Below, piece by piece: positions 56,345 to 64,000 of a stretch of DNA of 64,000 nucleotides. The position numbers and the translations under genes are program-made. The DNA is from Acanthococcus lagerstroemiae (Eukaryota; Arthropoda; Insecta; Hemiptera; Eriococcidae), in NCBI GenBank assembly GCA_031841125.1, contig CM063112.1, positions 21,292,603 through 21,356,602 on the forward strand, given 5' to 3'. Positions within the stretch are counted from its first letter, which is position 1. Each line of letters opens with the position of its first letter. The notes below the pieces were generated by a model that worked only from the letters and a program-made list of their open reading frames with translations, ran no database searches and was not told where the DNA came from.

Positions 56345-57665
56345 TTTGGGCAGAGTACTACATATATGGCATTCGTTGTTATTGAAAAAGCTTCTGACAA
56401 TGTTAAATGGAATAAAATGTTTGATATTCTAAAAAAGGTAGAAGTAAAATTTAAAGAAAAACAAGTTATTTTAAACTTATATAAAGGACAGAAAGCCACA
56501 TTAAGAATGGAAGGAAAGTAAGGGGAGGCTAATATAGAAAAGGGTGTAAGGCAAGGGCATGGGCGTAGCTAGAATTTTTTCCAGAGGGAAACAAAAAGGT
56601 AGAATTATATAGGCATCAGTCACACATTTTCGTTGTCTAGCGTCTAGGCCTCTAGGCACATCCTATTTTCTGCGAATTTTATTCAGTTGGCTTTAAATAT
56701 TCGAAAATAATCTTGTAAGCACTGGAACATAATTTTTTTCATAGCCGAGGGGGGGAGATTGCCCCCTTGCCCCTCTCTGGTTACGCCCATGGGCAGGGGC
56801 GTTCCTTATCTCCAGTATTATTTAATTTGTACATAGAGTGGGTCATAAAAGAAATAAAAGAAAAATTTGAAGCAGGTGTCACCATACATGGAGAGCGAGT
56901 AAAGATGCTCAAGTCTGCAAATGATATCGTCTTATTAGCTGAAAGGAGTATTGATTTGGAAAACATTTTAAATGGAATGGAGGCGATTTTGAGTATCGTA
57001 TGAGAATAAATAAAACTAAAATAATGGTATGTAATTGATGTGAACACGATAGCAAATATTAGACAGGAAAAGATCGAGAAAGTAAGCAAATTTTGCTATT
57101 TAGGGAGTAAAATAACAAAATATGGAAGGAGTAAAAGGGATATTAGTAGTAGAATAGCACAAGCCAAATTAGCATTGTATCGAAAATGTAATCTTTTCAA
57201 ATCAAAAATAAATTCAGAAATCAAAAAATTGTTCTTGAAAACTTATGTTTGGAGTGTAGCCTGGTATGGATGTGAAACTTGGACCATATAGGAAAACCAG
57301 AAAAGAGAAGGATCGAAGCCTTTAAGATGTGGTGCTATAGGCGGATACTTAGCATTAAATGGACGGATAAGGTATAAGAAATAAGGAGGTACTTAACAGA
57401 ATAGGAGGTAAAATGGATATTTGGAATTAGGAAAGATAAACTAATAGCATTATTTGAGGAACCCAAAATTAATATCACTGCTGCTAGAAGGAAGAGTGGA
57501 AGGAAAGGATTGGGTAGGTCGGCAAAGATTCCGTATGTTCGGCAGATAATCAAGGATGTCAAATGTAAATGTTATCACGAAATGAAAGAACTAGCACAAA
57601 ATAGGGAGAAATGGAGATCTGCACCAAACCGGTCGTAAGACTGATCACCTTTATCATCATCAATT
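56345..57665 (+). mobile_element. Non-LTR retrotransposon, RT and C-terminal part, degenerate, split by a MITE
   Basis: Frames read AFVVIEKASDNVKWNKMFDI (motif A region), RMEGK, KGVRQG | GRSLSPVLFNLYIEWVI, KSANDIVLLAERS (motif C; ADD has become AND), then KVSKFCYLGSKITKYGRSK, SRIAQAKLALYRK, VWSVAWYGCETWT and a decayed tail ending WRSAPNRS. This is the gene order of insect endonuclease/RT non-LTR elements. Several stops and shifts, no A-tail; the 3' end has TTATCATCATC. Plus strand, antisense to pebbled. Confidence 0.8.
56558..56791. mobile_element. hAT-like MITE, 234 bp, with 8-bp target duplication
   Basis: Ends are CATGGGCGTAGCTAGAA and, reverse-complemented, CATGGGCGTAACCAGAG. Flanks ggcaaggg (56550-56557) and ggcagggg (56792-56799) match at 7 of 8. 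Removing the element and one duplication restores the reading GVRQGRSLSP of the host retrotransposon. G- and C-rich ends resemble the CAGGGGCGTAGC hAT-type MITEs. Confidence 0.8.
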
Positions 57666-57689
57666 GTGCCCAAGCTCTGGTATTCTTCT

Positions 57690-58740
57690 GATGTCGAGTG
57701 ATCGCTTTTAATATATCTTGGACCTAATCGCAGGTAATTGCGTTTCGAAAAGTATAATAATTACACCGGGAAGAAAATCCGATGTCCAAACTGAAGCGGG
57801 TTTTCTTATTGCGATACACGGGAGCTCGCGTCCGTCTAAATTAAAATTATGTAAATACTTTTATTAAAAGAATCGTTCCTGTCATTGTCATTTTTTCAAA
57901 CGCAAACAAATTAAGATGGAATATTAAAGATTGTCGAGGCGACCATCTCGCACGCTGTTTTAATAAGGATTCGAGGGAATAATACATAATTCATGTTCGT
58001 ATAATTAAACGTTTTTACCATACGCCGGACTCGCTCGCACACCGGCCAAGTCTACGCAGACTTCGCAGGTACTTTTTCCTTCTCTGTGATAATTAAAAAT
58101 GAAAATAAAATTACGCAACGATCTCAGAATACTTGCATACAGTTTTTCAATCTATTAATATAGGCCTATACCTGTACGATTTTTGTACGATAATCGTGTT
58201 TCCACGACTTATAGGTGTGTTTTTCCCGGCCGACATGGCAGCCGAGGAAATCTAGCTGGAATGAAATGCGCTCGATATCAAGGTTACCCGGAACGGAAAC
58301 GGTCGGTCGTATTTTTTTGTAACACAAAAAATTGCTCTTTATGACACGACGTGCCAACGAGAGTGAGTTATATTTCCAAGTGTGAAAATATACGAGAACG
58401 AGAGAACGATGGTGAGAAATGATGCTCAGCTTGATGAAGGACAGACAGGTTGATGCGCCTGCTGATGTGCTGACGCTTTTCACCGTAACGAAATTCGAGT
58501 ACAGAAGTTGTAAACTTATAATATTGTATACCAGATCCAAGCACCTTTACCGTGATTCCTGTCAGATAATAAAAATAAATGCGAAACAATGACTTGAATT
58601 CGCGAACAGGTATCCAGTTTTGCGCGAGGGTGCTGGTTAAAGAATATTAAAAAAATAAGAAAAATCATATTAGAAATTCCAACGGCAACAAATAACTTTT
58701 GGCGGGAAATCTTATATGTCAAGTACTTCTGTTAAACTCA
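57690..58740. promoter_or_regulatory. TE-free island upstream of pebbled, candidate regulatory DNA
   Basis: No retrotransposon or MITE words are seen. Balanced base composition with homeodomain-type TAATTA/AATTAA words and CG-containing blocks. ORFs here (58166-58540 minus and others) have no recognised domain. The call is by exclusion and is weak. Confidence 0.3.
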
Positions 58741-59479
58741 ACCCAAAGACATAGTTTGGAGAGTTCGGAAGGTGACACTGGGAGTAAAAAAAGGTTAATA
58801 ATAGAAAGAAAAAATCATACTCTCAAAAGTAAGTAGTGCATTCTGAGTTCTGAAACTGGCAGAAAATTAGCATAATGAATTTGGCATTCAAATTACAAGG
58901 ATACGTGGTTCAAATATTGCATGCAAAATTTAAAAATCTCTTCTTCGGGAGAAGGTCGAAATACCAAACTTGACGATAGCAAATCTAGATTGTATTCATT
59001 ATAGTACAGAAATGTCCAAGCGTATCATTATAATTTGAAAAGCAAACTTGTCTGCATCTATAATGCTCCAAATGCCGAGCAAACTAAATTACAACTCACA
59101 TCACACAAATTATATGAGACCAGTATTTTCCCATCATCAATAAGGAGCAGGTTAATTTCAGTCATCGTTCACCTACGCGCCGGACAATAAAAATTGTGAG
59201 GGGGAAGGGATTGGATTGGTAGTGTTGATAATTTGCAAATGGAGCCAACCAGGGAACTAAGTCACGGCAAGCAAAATTTTCATTCATGAAGAGCTGACAA
59301 CTTTGTTAACTCAGAAATGGAAGACATTACCTTTCCCTCATTGAGGAGGTTTGTTGGAAGGAAACACCAAGGTCATGAAAAATCACTTGAACTGCGTCAC
59401 GGCAAGCAAAATTTGCACTCTTGAAAAGCTGACAACTTTGATGGATCAAAGGAATTATCTTACTCCCAAGTACGTACCA
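58741..59479. other. No gene seen
   Basis: A ~25-bp block, AGTCACGGCAAGCAAAATTT...GCTGACAACTTTG, occurs at 59262-59303 and again at 59396-59436, a short tandem duplication. Nothing else. Confidence 0.4.
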
Positions 59480-59755
59480 AAGAGTTTTTCCGGGGAGGGG
59501 GGTATCAAAAATTGTGAAAGTCCCAACTGACTCAACTCAAAATTCCCAAATATCAAAATAAAAGAAAAAAAAACTTCAAATTATTGGATTTTCCCAACTT
59601 CTTAACTCAATTCCCAAGTATCAACACAAAAAAAACCTTTTGACTGGTTCGATTTTCCCAATTCCGCCTGATTGAAATAGGTAAATTTTCCCAACTGCTC
59701 AGTGAAAAATTTCAACAGGGGGACCCCCTATCGGTACCTCCCTGGAGCCAACTAT
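59480..59755 (-). repeat. Dispersed repeat family R, copy 4
   Basis: In reverse complement it carries AATTGGGAAAATCGAACCAG, TTGATACTTGGGAATT, AGTTGGGACTTTCACAATTT and a C-rich block, as in copies 2 and 3. Confidence 0.5.
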
Positions 59756-60296
59756 AATGTGTCCTGGTCTCTTAGGAATTTTCCCTTAAAATGCTCACCA
59801 AAACTGATTTATTGGGGTCGTCATCAGAAGGGCAAACTGTATCGTTCACCACGGTTCTAGGACCTATAATAAGCTCGTGGTATGTATAAGAAAAATGAAC
59901 AGACAAGATACCAATAAGACTGAGAATAAGATCGGAGAAGACTGAAAACACTAAAACACCGACTTACATTACACAAAGACTGAAAAGATGAATAAAACTG
60001 AATTAAACTGAAATAGACTGGGGCACTTTTAAAAGAAACGAACCGAGTAAGATCAGAAAGACCAAAAAGATTAAGAACAATGATGGCGATCCTCTGAGAG
60101 AACCCCTTCTCGATGAGGAAATTTGGAAAGAAATTGCTCTCTTTTCCTCAAAAAAATTGTCCACAAAGGAAATTTTCAGTTTTTTTTTTTTTTTTTTCAA
60201 CGAAAACTCGAGTGTGCTTGGACCCTAAAATTTTATTTCCTAAAAAAAGGTAATTTGGATTAAGAACTCCCACCACCATGTATACACATTTTTCCA
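59756..60296. other. No gene seen
   Basis: AAGACTGA/AAACTGA words recur at 59920-60020. A T run of about 18 lies at 60180-60197. Confidence 0.35.
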
Positions 60297-60502
60297 AGGC
60301 GGGGGATCAGCAATTTTTTGTGTGGGGGGGGGGGGGTACAGCTAATATGAACTGTATGTTTTTACATTGATGTATCAGTATGTTCCGCTTTTCAACTTCA
60401 GTTGTGCATCTGAATTTAAATTTCATTTCGCGCATTTACTGTGATACTGCCAGCATATAAGAAATTCTCATCTCAAGGGGGGGGGGATCCCCGGGCTACT
60501 GA
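60297..60502 (-). repeat. Dispersed hAT-like repeat, copy 2 (partner at 8.9 kb)
   Basis: Matches 8859-9100 in reverse orientation: GGGGGATCAGCAA, TTACATTGATGTATCAGTAT, GCATTTACTGTGATACTGCC, AGCATATAAGAAATTCTCA. G homopolymers at 60325-60337 and 60478-60486. Confidence 0.6.
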
Positions 60503-61590
60503 AACGACCAGAAAGACAAACTGACTGATGATTACAGAAGTTTAAAAGGAACCAAAAAATTTTTATAATTTCAATTTCAATTTCAATGTATTCAATTTAT
60601 TCAATTTCAATTTGTACAATTCTATAATAACGCAACAATTTTGCCGATGACCCCCCGGTGACCTAGTGGTCCGAATGGGGACCATTGTGTTGATTATTAT
60701 TACATTTTATTATATAGGAATAATTTCAAAAGAGAGAATCGTATTGGCAAATTTTGGGTGCTATGGGCACAAGATAATGAACAGAAAATATAAAAAAGTA
60801 GAAAATATAAAGAATAGAAATATTAAAGAATGGAAATATAAAAAATAGAAATATAAAAATGGTAGATGGGTAAATAATTAAATAGATGAAATGGGGCGTA
60901 GCGGCAAGAACAATATGCTACGTTGGGTGCTATGGGCACAAAATAATAATGATAAAAAAATAAATAAATAAAATAAAATAAAAAGTAGAAATTATAAAAT
61001 AATAGAAAATATAAAAATAGAAATATAAAAAATGGTAATTGGGTAAGAGCACACTTAAATCACACTAACAGGACTTGATAACAATAACCAGCTTTTATCT
61101 AGGTGCAATAGGCACAAAATAAGAAATAACTAACATCACACTAAATAATAACACACTTAAATCACACTGGTAAAATACACAACAAACAATCACAATAAGG
61201 AATAGAAAAACATTAACCGCAACAACATTAACCACAACAACAACAACAACAGTATGGACACAGAATTCAAGTGGCAACACAAAGGGAATCACACCGACAC
61301 TAATGGTCGTGCCATACATTTAAAATCATTTCTTACAACCCAACTTGGATCTCAATAGACTAAAAAGATTGTAAAAATAGCAAGAAAACAAGAAAACTGC
61401 TAGGAACGATTAAAAAAATATGAAGACTGAAAGACTAAAAAGAAATAATCATATAGCGATTGAGACTAGAGAGGAAGAAGGATTTTGAGAAAATAGTAGA
61501 AATAATAAAAGTCGAACTAAGAAGAACTAAGATGACTAAAGAAGACTGAAAAGACTAAGAGAAGACTCCTCATAAGGCTAAGAGAGACTA
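60503..61590. repeat. Simple-sequence-rich stretch
   Basis: Successive low-complexity tracts: TTCAATTTCAAT at 60565-60610, ATATAAAAAATAGAAATAT at 60780-61030 in two related blocks that share GGGTGCTATGGGCACAA at about 60757 and 60926, (AAC)n at 61219-61250, and AAGACTRAAAAG at 61360-61590. No gene. Confidence 0.5.
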
Positions 61591-61599
61591 CAGATGAGC

Positions 61600-62797
61600 T
61601 CGCGTTACTACCAGCCATCCAATTTGGTTTTCGTCCAAATCATTCAACCGTTGAACAAATAGACCGCGTAACGCACACTGTATCACAAGCACTGGAGAAT
61701 AGTGAGTTTGCGCCATCTATCTGTCTGCAGGTAACCTGTGCGTTTTACAAGGTTTGGCATGAAGGCCTGATCTCCAAACTACAAAAGGTTCTTCCAACTG
61801 TTCTCTGTGAACTGATTACATCGTATCTCAAAGGCCGCACCTTCTATGTACAATATGGCTTTGACTACTCGTCCAACAAAACCATTCAGAAGAAGCGTTC
61901 TCGGACTGGTGCTATTCTCATTATTCATCATGAACTACCCTCAAAGTCCCAACGTGACAACTGCATTATTTGCCGATGATTCTGCAGTAATCGCTCATCA
62001 CAAAGATTACAACGTGGCAATTTACAATCTTCAACGCTCAGCAATGAAATCTCTACACGGGCAAAGGAGTGGGGAATCCAGCTCAATGAGTCTAAATCGG
62101 TTCGAGTGGATTTCAGCCCACGTCGTCATCCATATACACTCATTATTCTGGATGGAGCCGCTATTCCTGTATCCAATCAAGCTCGATATCTGGGCCTACA
62201 CCTGGATAACAAACTAAACTGGCATGAACATGTACAGCGCAAACGCACAGTCCTTGACCAGCAACTTAAGAACTTCTACTGGCTAATAGGTCGCCACTCT
62301 TCGCTCAGCCTCGCCAATAAGAAGCTAATATACACTGCAATCTTCAAACCTATCTGGATTTATGGTAGCGAACTTTGGCGTACAACCCGTAAAATGAATC
62401 GTGAAATCATGGAGAAATTTCAAAATAAATTCATGCGCTGTATCACTGATGCTCCATATTACGTCACGAATCAACAGCTCAGAAACGACTTTTAGAGCTT
62501 GAAGCCGTTGCCACAGCCGTACTTAAGAATGCTAACCGATACGCCCAGCGCCTTCATGGCCATCCCAAGAAGCAATAATACTCCTAGACACCTCCTGTGA
62601 TATGCGCCGGCTACGCCACAACTACCCACCTGACCTCATTAATGATTAATTTAGTCGTTAAGTGGTTGTAACACTGTAGAAGTACTAACCATCTTTGGTT
62701 TATGCACGTTAACTGAAAAGTCCTGTATAGGCCGATGTGTTAAATTTTAGTAGATGCCCTCATTGTGCAGTTCTAAATAAAAACTTGATTTAAAAAA
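61600..62797 (+). mobile_element. Jockey-type non-LTR retrotransposon, 5'-truncated, degenerate
   Basis: Plus-strand frames read IQFGFRPNHSTVEQIDRV, CAFYKVWHEGLISKLQKVLP (motif A; FD of AFD replaced), SYLKGRTFYVQYG, a lost YADD region, then EWGIQLNESKSVRVDFSPRR and PVSNQARYLGLHLDNKLNW, with SLSLANKKLIYTAIFKPIW, IYGSELWRTT and KFQNKFMRCITDAPYYVTN. This is the C-terminal RT plus tail of the Jockey clade. Frame shifts at about 61860 and 61980. AATAAA at 62776 and an A run at about 62789-62796 mark the 3' end. No target duplication found. Confidence 0.85.
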
Positions 62798-63170
62798 AAT
62801 TACAACTGAAGTTATTTGAAAAACAAATTAGGTGTCGATATTAGGCGCCCATTTTTTCAATTTCCAATTTTCGCTCTTTTCAGGAAAAAATTCAGGAGAA
62901 ATAGAAACAAAAAATGCACGATCCTGGGCCTTTCGGATGCTTAACTACAAGTATTAGGCTACAGTTTAAGCCATATTCGATGTTTCTACCTCAATTACAA
63001 CTTAAGTAATTGGAAAAAAAAACAAGGTGGTCGATATCCGACGCCCTTACCCTTAACACCGTCCCACTCTCTGTAACACCCTGGAACCCGATTTCTCTGG
63101 TTTTCGAAAATCATACCCAGTAATTACCGCTTCACCTAGCGCAATTTATTCATTTTTTTACGGAGCCAGC
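62798..63170. other. No gene seen
   Basis: A short tandem similarity between 62800-62860 and 62995-63045 (ACAACTGAAGTTATTTGAAA / ACAACTTAAGTAATTGGAAA then GGTCGATATTAGGCGCCC / GGTCGATATCCGACGCCC) suggests a ~195-bp duplication. Confidence 0.45.
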
Positions 63171-63179
63171 GTGTGCAAC

Positions 63180-63960
63180 AGCCGTCACTATGTGCTCGCG
63201 ACTCCGTGCGCACGAAATCACTCTTAACTACGTAGACGGCCGCGTAATGATAATTAAATTATCTCCCGAAACTCATCGATGCAATTAATCTGCTTCGGCG
63301 AAACGACTTTGTAATTCGAACGCCATTTAATGAACATAATGGCAAGGGTGATCGCGGACTTGATACGCCACCCGGATGACCTTTTTAGGGTGTCTTTTTT
63401 CTTCCCCCTCGTTTCGAGCCGCACGCGTCCGGCAACTTTTTCGCTCATCTCGTCGCATCGGCGATAAAAACTGATTACGCAACCAGTCGCGGCTGTGCTC
63501 ATCATGCAATAGCGGTGGCGGTGTACACTCGGTGTAATATCTGTGCTGTTCTCGCTCTGCAGCGACACAGAAGAAAATATAACGCTATTAATTATTATTA
63601 TTTTCGTTCCAAACGTGACATCTGCATCAATAGGTGTTAGCATAAGCTGATAAAAAACCAGCAGGTACCGTTGTTATAGTAACCAGGTATCACAACACAT
63701 CTGCTATTCAATATCTGCTGCTGCTGCTTGTGTTTATTCTTACGTTTCTATGGATATAGCGAAAGATAACAAAACTGTTTTTGTACCGAGTTGAACACTT
63801 TTCGATACGGGAAAATCGGGAAGAGGTCAACAACCAGTGCGCGGGGGTGGAGGAAGAAAGCTCGCATCACTCGCCGGCGAAGGGAAGAAGCAGGTCGCAC
63901 AGCCGTGCAACGTGACTTCGAGGAAATCGGAAAACTCTGCCGACATCGTCGCCAATGAAC
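63180..63960. promoter_or_regulatory. TE-free, CG-richer island, candidate promoter or enhancer
   Basis: This stretch has more CG dinucleotides than its surroundings and no recognisable transposon words. It carries homeodomain-type TAATTAAAT (63250) and TTAATTATTATTA (63586). A pyrimidine/CAG site at 63555-63562 could serve splicing. It may be a 5' exon/promoter or an enhancer of pebbled or of the next gene. The minus ORF at 63254-63643 matches no family I know. Confidence 0.3.
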
Positions 63961-64000
63961 CGTAGAGAATATGCTTTACTCATACCAGCAGTAGGTGTAC

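Noticed and set aside
58166..58540. 124-codon minus ORF
   Set aside because: No recognisable domain and AT-rich codon use typical of chance ORFs; kept as part of the candidate regulatory island.
63254..63643. 129-codon minus ORF
   Set aside because: No recognisable domain; composition follows the CG-rich island and the reading frame has no homologous motif.

Overview
The window looks like part of an insect nuclear genome. It is AT-rich, its genes are split by GT-AG introns, and most of the non-coding DNA is decayed transposons. The gene families are a class C GPCR, BSDC1, histone H3.3 and a pebbled/hindsight (RREB1) zinc-finger protein. I cannot fix the species. The mix of retrotransposons and hAT-like repeats would suit a hemipteroid insect, but that is a guess.

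Four genes are supported, all on the minus strand. (1) At the left edge are the first three coding exons (293-1899) of a receptor with an mGluR-like extracellular domain; the rest lies outside the window. (2) BSDC1 (3249-13926) has nine coding exons joined in phase to give 318 residues. Its last exon carries only 17 codons and sits about 8 kb downstream, across an intron packed with nested transposons. (3) Histone H3.3 (16379-16974) has three coding exons and 136 residues. (4) pebbled/hindsight has three large coding exons (52042-54911, 39096-39999, 32067-32612) that splice in phase to 1,439 residues with about a dozen C2H2 zinc fingers and a PLDLS CtBP-binding motif. Its 5' non-coding exons probably lie to the right. 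Directly in front of its ATG is a six-codon uORF with an ideal start context, in the same frame, whose TAA touches the main ATG.

Layout: 1-1.9 kb receptor; 3.2-13.9 kb BSDC1; 13.9-16.4 kb intergenic; 16.4-17.5 kb H3.3; 17.5-32 kb gene-poor DNA with hairpins, MITEs, foldback elements and a SINE-like insertion; 32-55 kb pebbled with TE-rich introns, including a diverged ~330-bp tandem array; 55-64 kb sequence upstream of pebbled, with two retrotransposons (56.3-57.7 and 61.6-62.8 kb) and two stretches (57.7-58.7 and 63.2-63.9 kb) that lack TE features and could hold regulatory DNA.

The genes do not form a pathway. Pebbled and H3.3 act in the nucleus, BSDC1 is probably cytoplasmic or membrane-linked, and the receptor is at the cell surface. 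The most unusual structures are the in-frame uORF of pebbled, the tailless SINE-like pair with 14-bp and 11-bp target duplications, a perfect 31-bp-arm hairpin, a ~545-bp foldback element with a second copy broken by two nested elements, and the retrotransposon split by a hAT-like element inside BSDC1. I found no CRISPR, operon or other prokaryotic feature, and no convincing tRNA or rRNA gene.
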